From Streptomyces sp. LBL (GTDB lineage Bacteria; Actinomycetota; Actinomycetes; Streptomycetales; Streptomycetaceae), in the NCBI RefSeq assembly GCF_029893585.1, contig NZ_JARXYX010000054.1, positions 1 to 42,307 of the forward strand: a stretch of DNA of 42,307 nt, read 5' to 3'. The position numbers and the translations under genes were made by a program. Shown here piece by piece: positions 16,173-22,691 of the stretch. The notes below the pieces were generated by a model, which saw only the letters and a list, made by a program, of their open reading frames with translations, ran no database searches and was not told the DNA's origin. Position 1 is the stretch's first letter, and each line of letters begins with the position of its first letter.

Positions 16173-16397
16173 TCAGCCTCGGAAGCCGGGGGAGTCGGGG
16201 GCGGTGGCGTGAGGGGTCGCCTTCAGGGCTTCGACGAAGGGGGTGAAGGCGCCGGTGGGGAACGTGAGGGTGGCCCTGGTGGGGGTCTTGGAGTCGCGGA
16301 TGGCTATGTGGGTGGGGCGGGCGGCAAGCTCCACGCAGGCGTTGCCCTCGCCGCCGCCGGAGTAGGACGACTTCCGCCAGATGTGGGGGGTAACCAT
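16173..16397 (-). CDS. DUF397 protein (BldB/Scr2-like)
   Basis: A 74-residue DUF397 protein: WRKSSYSGGGEGNACVELA, then IAIRDSKTP and a final LTFPTGAFTPFVEAL. This actinobacterial family includes BldB and small partner proteins encoded beside Scr1/WhiJ-type regulators. In one described pair the DUF397 protein acts as the toxin and the regulator as antitoxin. ATG 16397 lies 4 bases after the XRE stop, with AAGGAG about 10 bases upstream inside the XRE gene, so translation is coupled. A close second copy lies at 19666-19887. Confidence 0.93.
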   Translation of the reverse strand: MVTPHIWRKSSYSGGGEGNACVELAARPTHIAIRDSKTPTRATLTFPTGAFTPFVEALKATPHATAPDSPGFRG

Positions 16398-16401
16398 GGC
16401 C

Positions 16402-17280
16402 TCACAGCTCCTTTGTCATCCTGTGTATGAAGTCCCGCGAACGGTCGGGTGCGAGTGACACCGCTTCCAGCCTACGGAAAAGCGTTCGAAAGCTGCTGAG
16501 TTGGGCTTGGGCGTCGATGAATCCTGTTCCGTGAGGACCGTCGCGTACCACCGTGTCCAGGTGGGGGACTGGGCCGCCGACGTACACCATGGCGCTTCCG
16601 GCTCCAGCGAAGTCGTCCAGGTCGAAGGGGAGGACGCGAACGGTGATGTGGTCGGCCTCTGAAAGTTCCAGGACTCGAGTGAGCTGAGCCCGTACTTCGG
16701 CACGGTCGCCGACCCTGATGCGCAGCGCGGCTTCGTGGATCACGGCCTCGTACGGGACCGGGTCGGGGCGCTCGATGATGACCCTGCGCTCCATCCGGTG
16801 TTGTACCCAACGCCGCATCTCCTGTTGGGGGAACTCCGGGTTCACGTAGGAGAAGAGCGCTTGGGAGTAGGTCTCGGTCTGCAGGAGGCCCGGGATGTGC
16901 AGGAAGTCCACGTCCCACCGGTAGCTGGAGTGGTGCTCCAACTCGGACAGATCCAGGAACGGTGTGGGCAGGTGGCCCCGGTACTTCTCCCACCAGCCGC
17001 GTGTCCGGTCGGTTGCCATGGCCGCCAGCCCATCGATCAACTCACTGTCCGAGCACGCGTAGTTGGCGGCCAGTCGCCGAAGCCGTTGCTCACTGACGCC
17101 CGAGACGCCCGACTCGATCTGGCTCATTTGGACGGAGCTCACGCCCAGCAGGCTCGCTGCCTCAGTCGCCTTGAAGCCTGCGGCTTCACGTAGTTTCCGC
17201 AGTTCAGCACCCAGGCGTGCCTGGCGGGCGGTGGGGTGCCGTCGTGCTGGCACAGGCGTCCTTCTTTCCCTCAACGGCAT
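16402..17280 (-). CDS. XRE regulator with DUF5753 (Scr1/WhiJ-like)
   Basis: A 292-residue protein. Residues ~22-80 are a helix-turn-helix (LGAELRKLREAAGFKATEAASLLGVSSVQMSQIE split around the recognition helix). Residues ~105-285 are a DUF5753 domain, starting YRWDVDFLHIPGLLQTETYS and ending FRTLFRRLEAVS. Such proteins are the regulatory partner of DUF397 proteins and occur in many paralogous sets with a divergent RsbW-like ATPase, exactly as here (ATPase at 17480). The arrangement matches the whiJ/abaA-type developmental clusters. The 3' end of the gene is duplicated in decayed form at 19892-20040. Confidence 0.93.
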   Translation of the reverse strand: MPLRERRTPVPARRHPTARQARLGAELRKLREAAGFKATEAASLLGVSSVQMSQIESGVSGVSEQRLRRLAANYACSDSELIDGLAAMATDRTRGWWEKYRGHLPTPFLDLSELEHHSSYRWDVDFLHIPGLLQTETYSQALFSYVNPEFPQQEMRRWVQHRMERRVIIERPDPVPYEAVIHEAALRIRVGDRAEVRAQLTRVLELSEADHITVRVLPFDLDDFAGAGSAMVYVGGPVPHLDTVVRDGPHGTGFIDAQAQLSSFRTLFRRLEAVSLAPDRSRDFIHRMTKEL

Positions 17281-17321
17281 GGGTGAGCCGACTCGTTCGA
17301 GGGTCAGGCTACGCGATCCAC

Positions 17322-17351
17322 TTGCATGGACTGAAATTTATGGCCTACTGT
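17322..17351 (+). promoter_or_regulatory. Candidate promoter for the whiJ-cluster ATPase
   Basis: TTGCAT (17322-17327) is separated by 18 bases from TACTGT (17346-17351), within an A/T-rich stretch of the divergent 200-base interval between the XRE and ATPase genes. The XRE protein may act here, but no operator is defined. Confidence 0.4.
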
Positions 17352-17479
17352 CAGTGACGGACCGAACACGTTATGAGACGTCGAGGTACCGGAAGCGCAC
17401 CGCTTCGTCCTGCCGTGACGGATGCGGCACTGTCACCGGTCGTGGTTCCTACACCCATTCCTCCGAACGGAGTTCACTC

Positions 17480-17902
17480 ATGCCCGAAAACGAAGCCGAA
17501 CCCTGGGAATACTGCCTCTCCATCCCGAACGACCCGCGTGCGGTCACTGTGAGCCGCCGCACCCTCCGCCTGATTCTCACCATGCACGGGCTGATTCGCC
17601 TGGTCGATGTCGCCGAGTTGCTCGCTACGGAGCTGATTTCCAACTCCGTACAGCATGCGAAGGGCCCCGCCGCCCTCAGGGTGTGTTGGTCGGCAGGGGT
17701 GCTGCGGATCGGGGCGTGGGACTCGGATCCCGAGCCGCCAGCGCCCCCAAGGGCGGAACAGCTTGAGCAGGTCGCCGAGTTGGAGGAAGAGGGGCGGGGG
17801 CTGGGGCTGGTGCGGGCGTGTGCCGACCTGTGGGGCTGGTATCTGCTGTCGAGACACGGCAACCGGGGCAAATATGTGTGGTGCGAGCTGGCCGCGGGGT
17901 GA
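17480..17902 (+). CDS. RsbW-like ATP-binding protein of the whiJ-type cluster
   Basis: A 140-residue GHKL-fold protein: an N-terminal strand-helix pair, the N box ELISNSVQHA, then IGAWDSDPEPP and a G-rich EEEGRGLGLVRACADLWGW segment, ending GKYVWCELAAG. ATG 17480 follows GGAG by 7 bases. Divergent placement from the XRE/DUF397 pair is the usual arrangement of these paralogous Streptomyces sets, where the ATPase is thought to be a signalling kinase or anti-sigma-like factor. The precise partner is unknown. Confidence 0.88.
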   Translation: MPENEAEPWEYCLSIPNDPRAVTVSRRTLRLILTMHGLIRLVDVAELLATELISNSVQHAKGPAALRVCWSAGVLRIGAWDSDPEPPAPPRAEQLEQVAELEEEGRGLGLVRACADLWGWYLLSRHGNRGKYVWCELAAG

Positions 17903-17944
17903 AGAGGCGGCAAGGACGGCTGTTGTGTCCTACGGGGGAACTCG

Positions 17945-18046
17945 CTACGCCACTTGCGCACAAGGAGCGTAGTACTCGATCTCGCCGATCCACGCGTACT
18001 CCAGGAGCGCCTTGGGCAGGTAGTCGTACTCGACCTCCACGGGCGT
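17945..18046 (-). pseudogene. Imm49-like 3' tail fragment
   Basis: The minus strand reads PVEVEYDYLPKALLEYAWIGEIEYY, given here in two parts: VEYDYLPKALL and EYAWIGE. It then ends at TAG 17947-17945. It corresponds to the last ~30 residues of the neighbouring intact copy (ESEYIPRALLKRSWVGEYDT). Only the tail of a further Imm49 copy remains, directly downstream of the intact gene at 18053, as expected after recombination between tandem repeats. Confidence 0.75.
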
Positions 18047-18052
18047 CGCGGC

Positions 18053-18919
18053 TCAGGTGTCGTACTCGCCGACCCAGGATCGCTTCAGCAGCGCCCTCGG
18101 GATGTACTCGGACTCGATCTCGATGGGCATGTCTGCGTCGTACGCCATGCAGGCGATGGCGAGCGGGCCGAGGGCGACGAGGCCCTCGCCGCTGAGGGAG
18201 CGTGCGCTGTTGGCGGTCCAGTACTCCTTGTGCCAGGTGAGGGCGTCGACCAGGGCCGCGTTGAACTGCTCGTTCTCGCGGCGCAGGTAGCGCTGGAAGA
18301 GGTCGAGCGGCGGGTAGAGGATCTTCAGCATCAGTTCGGGGCCGGCGATCTGTGCGTTCTCCGGCTCGGTGCCGTGGATGGCGGTCGCCAGTGTGTCCCA
18401 GGCTTCCTGTCGACCGAACCAGAAGTGCTGCAGGGTTTCCACCCAGGCGTAGATGTACTCGTCGAACTCCGCGCCGGATTCGCGCAGGAAGGAAACGGGG
18501 ATCTGGGCGAGTTGGTTGACCCGCTCGTTGTCCCGGCAGATCACTGCCAGGTAGAAGGCGGTGAGCCAGTTACCCGCGTGCAGGTAGTCCTGCGGGCCGG
18601 TCGCAGGGAGTTTCTTCACTTCCCCCGCACTGCCGACGCGGCAGGGCACAGGCCCCTCCGTGGCCGTACCGGCGGCGAACAAGGCGCTACCGACCTGCAT
18701 GGCGGTGACCCATGCCTCCCAGGTCGGAAACTCTTCCGCCGTGGGGTTGGTCAGGCAACGCCACTTCGCCAGGGTTAGGGTGAGGGGCAGGGCGTCGTAG
18801 CGGTAGTCCTCTGATGTCTCGATGCGGTCGAGTGCTTGCTTCGCGCTCTTGACGATCGGCGCCAGGACATCGCCCGCGTTGTCTGTGCGGAATTCATGGC
18901 GGGGAATGCGGGTATCCAC
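18053..18919 (-). CDS. Imm49 family immunity protein (copy 4)
   Basis: A 288-residue all-helical protein of the immunity 49 family. Landmarks shared with the other copies in this window are IPRH near the start, WEAWVTAMQVGSALFAAG, GNWLTAFYLAVICRD, EFDEYIYAWVETLQ, KILYPPLDLFQRYL, and GLVALGPLAIACMAYD followed by the acidic IEIESEYIPRALL tail. Such proteins neutralise the nuclease tip of a polymorphic toxin encoded just upstream; here the upstream tip is a decayed fragment (18934-19320). GTG 18919 follows GAGGAG by about 6 bases. The protein appears intact and may protect against related toxins from other strains. Confidence 0.88.
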   Translation of the reverse strand: MDTRIPRHEFRTDNAGDVLAPIVKSAKQALDRIETSEDYRYDALPLTLTLAKWRCLTNPTAEEFPTWEAWVTAMQVGSALFAAGTATEGPVPCRVGSAGEVKKLPATGPQDYLHAGNWLTAFYLAVICRDNERVNQLAQIPVSFLRESGAEFDEYIYAWVETLQHFWFGRQEAWDTLATAIHGTEPENAQIAGPELMLKILYPPLDLFQRYLRRENEQFNAALVDALTWHKEYWTANSARSLSGEGLVALGPLAIACMAYDADMPIEIESEYIPRALLKRSWVGEYDT

Positions 18920-18933
18920 TGGCTCTCCTCGTT

Positions 18934-19320
18934 CTAGATCTTCAAATGCTCGATGGCGGAACCGGCGTAGGAATAGCCAGAGTTGACGTCGCCTTCACGA
19001 GAACTTACCGCAAATTTCCATCTGCCAGCGAGAGTCGCGGGGGTCCGCCGCAATTCCGGCCTCCCGTCCACCGCGGTTCGTCCTCGCGGCCAGGATTTCG
19101 GAGGTAGGGCTTTGTTCCTTGCTTGACCCTCATGCCCCTGGGCGTCGCCGCCGTGGGCGGTGGAATTGGCCGGATCCGTGTCTGCTTTGTCCTTACGCCC
19201 GTCGAGGTCGCCGGACAGCGCTTCGACCACGAAGTAACGGCCGTCTTCTCTGAGCGTGTATACATGGTCGAGCTTTTTGGCGCTGTCTGGAGTTGAAGGA
19301 AGGTCGATGCGTTCGGCGTC
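18934..19320 (-). pseudogene. Orphan toxin tip, frameshifted (tip 4)
   Basis: The minus strand encodes broken pieces of a PD-(D/E)XK-like toxin C-terminus. YTLREDGRYFVVEA matches the catalytic strand DGNLIIVEAK of the full toxin, but the Lys is replaced (EAL). In another frame VKQGTKPYLR matches VKQGTIEYVR. Back in the first frame, WKFAVSSREGDVNSGYSYAG, ending EHLKI before TAG 18936-18934, matches the last strand of the full toxin (TGQYAGATLKNFKIF). A stop codon blocks the frame upstream of 19320. It lies 14 bases before the Imm49 start, the usual toxin-immunity order. Frame changes and the lost Lys mean it is inactive. Confidence 0.7.
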
Positions 19321-19665
19321 TGGAAAGGGATTTGGGAGTCATGCCCTGTGCCTGCATCCGCATGGTGACCGGGCGCGGTTGCGTCGTCGCCGAGCCCGCC
19401 CGTGCGTCAAGCATGACAGCCCAGGCCGCCGAGATCATCGAAACGCCGCCTGTGCCTGCTTCCGGGCTTCCTTGAGCAGGCAGGATGCCGGTACCCCTAC
19501 TTCCCGGCAGGTCATAGCCGGTTCCGCCTGGATTGCCGGTGCCGAGGTTGTCGGCGGCGCCGCCGGGGTGGTCGCTTGTTCCGGTATCTGCGCAATGGGA
19601 GTGCGGACATCCCCTGATGGGGAACGGCTCACAGCCGTTGGCCTGCGGGTCGTGACCGGAGTGGG
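19321..19665. other. Degenerate linker sequence next to orphan tip
   Basis: No intact gene. A minus-strand frame rich in Gly, Thr and Pro (for example LGTGNPGGTGYDLPGSRG) recalls the flexible linker of the full-length toxin and may be its eroded 5' continuation. The left end repeats sequence also present at about 16085-16200, marking the duplicated DUF397 block. Confidence 0.4.
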
Positions 19666-19887
19666 TCAGCCTCGGAAGCCGGGGGAGTCGGTGACGGTCG
19701 AGCGAGCTGTCTTCAGGACTTCGATGAAGGGGGTGAAGGCGCCGGTGGGGAAGGCGAGGGTGGCCCTGGTGGGGGTCTTGGAGTCGCGGATGGCTATGTG
19801 GGTGGGGCATGCAGCAGTCTCCACGCAGGCGTTGCCCTCGCCGCCACCGGAGTAGGACGACTTCCGCCAGATGTAGGGGGTGATCAT
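19666..19887 (-). CDS. DUF397 protein, second copy
   Basis: A 73-residue near-duplicate of the DUF397 protein at 16173 (WRKSSYSGGGEGNACVETA, then IAIRDSKTPTRATLAFPTG), with the same ending DSPGFRG. The frame is intact from ATG 19887 to the stop. Its upstream partner is only a broken 3' fragment of the XRE gene (19892-20040), so it may be untranscribed or now depend on the promoter of the immunity genes. Identity with the first copy is high in both coding and flanking DNA, indicating a recent segmental duplication. Confidence 0.85.
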   Translation of the reverse strand: MITPYIWRKSSYSGGGEGNACVETAACPTHIAIRDSKTPTRATLAFPTGAFTPFIEVLKTARSTVTDSPGFRG

Positions 19888-19891
19888 GGCC

Positions 19892-20040
19892 TCACACCTT
19901 CTTTGCCATCCTGTGTATGAAATCCCGCAAACGATCGAGTTCGAATGACCCGCTTCCAACCTACGGAAGAGCATTCGAAAGCATCCCAGTTGAGCTTGGG
20001 TATCGATGAATGCTGTTCCGTGAGGGCCGTCGCCGGACGC
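19892..20040 (-). pseudogene. XRE/DUF5753 regulator, 3' fragment
   Basis: The minus strand reads DGPHGTAFIDTQAQLGCF and FRMLFRRLEAG. After a frame change near 19945 it reads RLRDFIHRMAKKV and stops at TGA 19894-19892. This matches the last ~50 residues of the intact regulator (DGPHGTGFIDAQAQ..., ending DFIHRMTKEL). The fragment begins abruptly close to the 3' end of the Imm49 gene at 20063, so the joint between the duplicated block and the immunity gene is around 20040-20060. Confidence 0.8.
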
Positions 20041-20062
20041 TGGGTGGGGGTGCGCTTCCGGC

Positions 20063-20923
20063 TCAGGTGGGGAATTCGCCGAGCCAGCCGCGTTCGAGGA
20101 GGTGCTTGGGAAGATAGTCCGACTCCACCTCGATCGGGATGCCGCCGTCGTGGGCGAGGCAGGCCAGAGCCAGAGGGCCGAGGGCGACCATGCCTGACGG
20201 GTCGTCGGTACGGTCCTCATCTCCCGTCCAGTAGGCCTTGTGCAGCTCGACTGCTTCCGCGAGGGCCTGGTTGAAGCCTGCGGCGTCCTGGTGGAGGAAG
20301 CGGTAGAAGAGGTTGATCGGCGGATACAAGATGTTCTGGAGCAGGTCGGGAGGGGCGATTCGAGCGGTGTCGGGGTGGGATCTCTGGAGTGCGGCTGTCA
20401 GCTCTTCGACCAGGCCGGGGCGCTGCAACCAATAGGCCTGTAGTGCGGCCACCCAGTGGTAGATGTACTCGTCGAAGTCTCCTTCGGGCGAGCGAAGACG
20501 GTCGAGTGGCACCTGGCACAGTTCGGTCAGGCGCTTCTGGTCCCGGCAGATCACGGCCAGCCAGAATGCGGTGAGCCAGTTGCCGGCGTCGGCGTAGGAG
20601 CGCGGGCCGATGGCCGGGATGGTGCGCACCTCATGGGCGATGCGGGTCTGGACCGTGCCTTCCGTGGCGCCTGTCACCGCGAAGATCGTGGAGTAGACCT
20701 GCATCGCGGTGACCACCGCTTCCCAGGTTTCCAGCCTCGCCGCTCGCGGGTCGACGGCGGCGCGGGCCTGGAGGTGCAGAAAGGGGGTGCTGAGGTACAT
20801 GTCGAGCGAACCGGGAGACTGTTCGAGTCTGTCGATGCCCTTGGCCACACGTCGTCCCAGGCGCTCTGCATAACCCTCGTCATCGGGGCCGGGTGAACTG
20901 TGACGGGGGATGGTGACGCTCAC
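20063..20923 (-). CDS. Imm49 family immunity protein (copy 3)
   Basis: A 286-residue intact Imm49 protein: VTIPRH at the start, WEAVVTAMQVYSTIFAV, GNWLTAFWLAVICRD, EFDEYIYHW-type segment (DFDEYIYHWVAALQAYW), NILYPPINLFYRFL, and MVALGPLALACLAHD with the tail EVESDYLPKHLLERGW. GTG 20923 overlaps the TGA of the upstream toxin-tip remnant (GTGA), so this copy kept the translational coupling of a toxin-immunity pair although the toxin is truncated. It presumably inhibits a variant nuclease tip. Confidence 0.88.
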   Translation of the reverse strand: MSVTIPRHSSPGPDDEGYAERLGRRVAKGIDRLEQSPGSLDMYLSTPFLHLQARAAVDPRAARLETWEAVVTAMQVYSTIFAVTGATEGTVQTRIAHEVRTIPAIGPRSYADAGNWLTAFWLAVICRDQKRLTELCQVPLDRLRSPEGDFDEYIYHWVAALQAYWLQRPGLVEELTAALQRSHPDTARIAPPDLLQNILYPPINLFYRFLHQDAAGFNQALAEAVELHKAYWTGDEDRTDDPSGMVALGPLALACLAHDGGIPIEVESDYLPKHLLERGWLGEFPT

Positions 20924-21054
20924 GGAGTGCTCGTGTCAGAGATGTCGAACTCCCTCATACGGTAGCCAGCGTACTCACCGGAGTTCCTCTCTCCCTTGAC
21001 CACGATGTAGTCCAGGTTGCCCTGTTTCAGGCTGAGGCCGTCAACCCGTGTGTA
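20920..21054 (-). pseudogene. Toxin tip remnant, last 44 codons (tip 3)
   Basis: Between the end of Imm49 copy 2 and the start of copy 3 the minus strand has one open frame with no start codon. It contains GLSLKQGNLDYIVVKGE, then NSGEYAGYRMREFDIS, then the stop. It lines up with the end of the full toxin (LRYVLVQATEN, then TGQYAGATLKNFKIF). It is the final strand of a related toxin tip; everything upstream, including the catalytic residues, is gone. The retained stop overlaps the next immunity start. Confidence 0.75.
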
Positions 21055-21770
21055 TCACGTAGGGAACTCGCCCACCCAGGTGCCCTTGAGCAGGTGCTTG
21101 GGGAGGTAGTCGGACTCGACCTCGACAGGGAATCCCGCGTCGTACGCGAGGCACGCCATAGCCAACGGGCCGACGGCGACGAGCCCTCGCACGTCGTTGG
21201 CGTGGCCCTCGTCCGCGGTCCAGTACGGCTTGTGCAGGGTGAGAGCGTTCGCCAGGGACTGGTTGAACTGCTCGTGGTCAGCTGCGCCGAATAGGTGGAA
21301 CAGGTCGCCGACGGGCCATATCACTTTCGTGGTTGCCTCGGGCCCGGCAATCGGAGCCGCTTCGGGCGCAAGGCCTTGTGCCGCCTCGACCAGTTTCTCG
21401 CCGAGTTCCGGCCGGCTCAGCCAGTAGGCCTGCAGCGTCTCCACCCATGCGGGCCCGTGGCGAGAACGGACCGTACCTCGTGGTGGATGAGGCACGCCGT
21501 GCTCGCCTCGGGCGTGGTCGCTGCGGCGAACATCGCCGAACCAGACTGCATGGCGGTCACCCACGTCTCCCACGTCTCCAGCCACTCCGCCGGGGGATCG
21601 GCCGCTGCTCGCTCCTGGGCCAGGAGCAGCGAGTCGGACATGGCGATCCGGACCGCCATCGGGGACTCTTGCAGGTCCTCCAGAGCCCAGACGACGCCTC
21701 GGCTCAGTACGGGCTCACGGCCCGGGACGTCGTCCCTTTCAAAGGCGTGCCGCGGAACAGAGAGCACCAC
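21055..21770 (-). pseudogene. Imm49 immunity gene with internal deletion (copy 2)
   Basis: The 5' part (GTG 21770, VLSVPRHAF..., WETWVTAMQSGSAMFAAAT, HEVRSVLATGP) and the 3' part (AWVETLQAYWLSRPEL..., LVAVGPLAMACLAYD, ESDYLPKHLLKGTWVGEFPT) are both well conserved but lie in different frames joined at about 21455. By comparison with copy 4, about 48 codons (from after ATGP to before AWVETLQ) are missing, and the deletion also shifts the frame. A GGGCCCGC sequence lies at the joint. The product would stop soon after the joint, so the gene is inactive. Confidence 0.82.
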
Positions 21771-21776
21771 CGGCAT

Positions 21777-21827
21777 CCTTCCTGGTAGATGTCGAAGGAC
21801 TCTTGAGTCCGACTGGTGGAGCTTGCC
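21777..21827 (-). pseudogene. Possible minimal toxin-tip relic before Imm49 copy 2
   Basis: In the 57-base gap the minus strand can be read SRTQESFDIYQEG. The SFDI part recalls the MREFDIS end of tip 3. The position, just before an immunity gene, is right for a toxin end, but the similarity is only a few residues. Confidence 0.25.
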
Positions 21828-22679
21828 TTACGTGGGGAACTCCCCGCACCAGTTACGTCCGAGGAGGGCGGCGGGCAGGTACTCGGATTCGACCTCGATG
21901 GGAATGCCGGCGTCATGGGCGAAGCAGGCGATGGCGAGTGGGGCGAGGGCGACAAGGCCGGAGATCATGTCTGCTCGACTTTCGTCGGTCCAGTACTCCT
22001 TGTGCCATTGGAGGGCCGCTGAGAGAGCCCGCTGGAAGCCGGCCTCGTCCTTGCGGACGACGCGGTGAAACATTTCCATCGGCGGATACAGCAGTTTGCC
22101 CGCCGTCTCCGGGTCGGTGACGGTTTCCGCTTCCGTGCCGTCGACGGCGGCTACGAGCTTGGAGCCGAGGTCGGTACCGCCGAGCCAGTAGGTCTGGAGG
22201 GCGTCGATCCACGCGTACTCGAACTCGTCAAACTGCGAACCGTTTTCCCGCAGCAGGGACAGCGGTACGCGGCACAGTGCCGTGATCCTGTCCTGTTCCC
22301 GGCACACCACGGCCAGGTAGAAAGAGGCGAGCCAACTACCGGGGTGCACGTACCACTGCGGACCGGTGGCCTGGAGCGTGCGGTCCTTGTGCGCGATGCG
22401 GCACTCCACCTGCTCCTCCGTCGTGGTCGCGGCGGCAAACAATGCGGAGCCGACCTGCATCGCGGTGACCCAGGCGTCCCACGTGGGGAAAATCGATCCC
22501 CGCGGGTCCATCAGGCAGTGGGCCTGCGCCAGCGTGAGCGTGGTGCTCACCGCATCGCCCAGACTGGTGGAATCCGCCTCCAGACCGTCGATCAACCCCT
22601 GCGCGTTCTCCTGGAGCACGGCGAGGCCTTCTTCCGCGTTCCCCGTGGGAAAGGGGTGGCGGGGAATGGTCGAGACCAA
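21828..22679 (-). CDS. Imm49 family immunity protein (copy 1, paired with the full toxin)
   Basis: A 283-residue Imm49 protein with the shared landmarks STIPRH, WDAWVTAMQVGSALFAAAT, GSWLASFYLAVVCRE, QFDEFEYAWIDALQTYW, KLLYPPMEMFHRVV, LVALAPLAIACFAHD and the tail EVESEYLPAALLGRNW. It begins 12 bases after the stop of the complete toxin, so it is the predicted cognate antidote of that nuclease. The start appears to be TTG 22679, with AAGGAG 7 bases upstream; no ATG or GTG fits. It acts in the cytoplasm by binding the toxin tip (family knowledge). Confidence 0.9.
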   Translation of the reverse strand: MVSTIPRHPFPTGNAEEGLAVLQENAQGLIDGLEADSTSLGDAVSTTLTLAQAHCLMDPRGSIFPTWDAWVTAMQVGSALFAAATTTEEQVECRIAHKDRTLQATGPQWYVHPGSWLASFYLAVVCREQDRITALCRVPLSLLRENGSQFDEFEYAWIDALQTYWLGGTDLGSKLVAAVDGTEAETVTDPETAGKLLYPPMEMFHRVVRKDEAGFQRALSAALQWHKEYWTDESRADMISGLVALAPLAIACFAHDAGIPIEVESEYLPAALLGRNWCGEFPT

Positions 22680-22691
22680 CGCGCTTCTCCT

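Noticed and set aside
15163..16212. 349-codon plus-strand frame
   Set aside because: Antisense to the conserved hypothetical gene over its first half; only the 3' portion is meaningful, as the Imm49 relic already listed.
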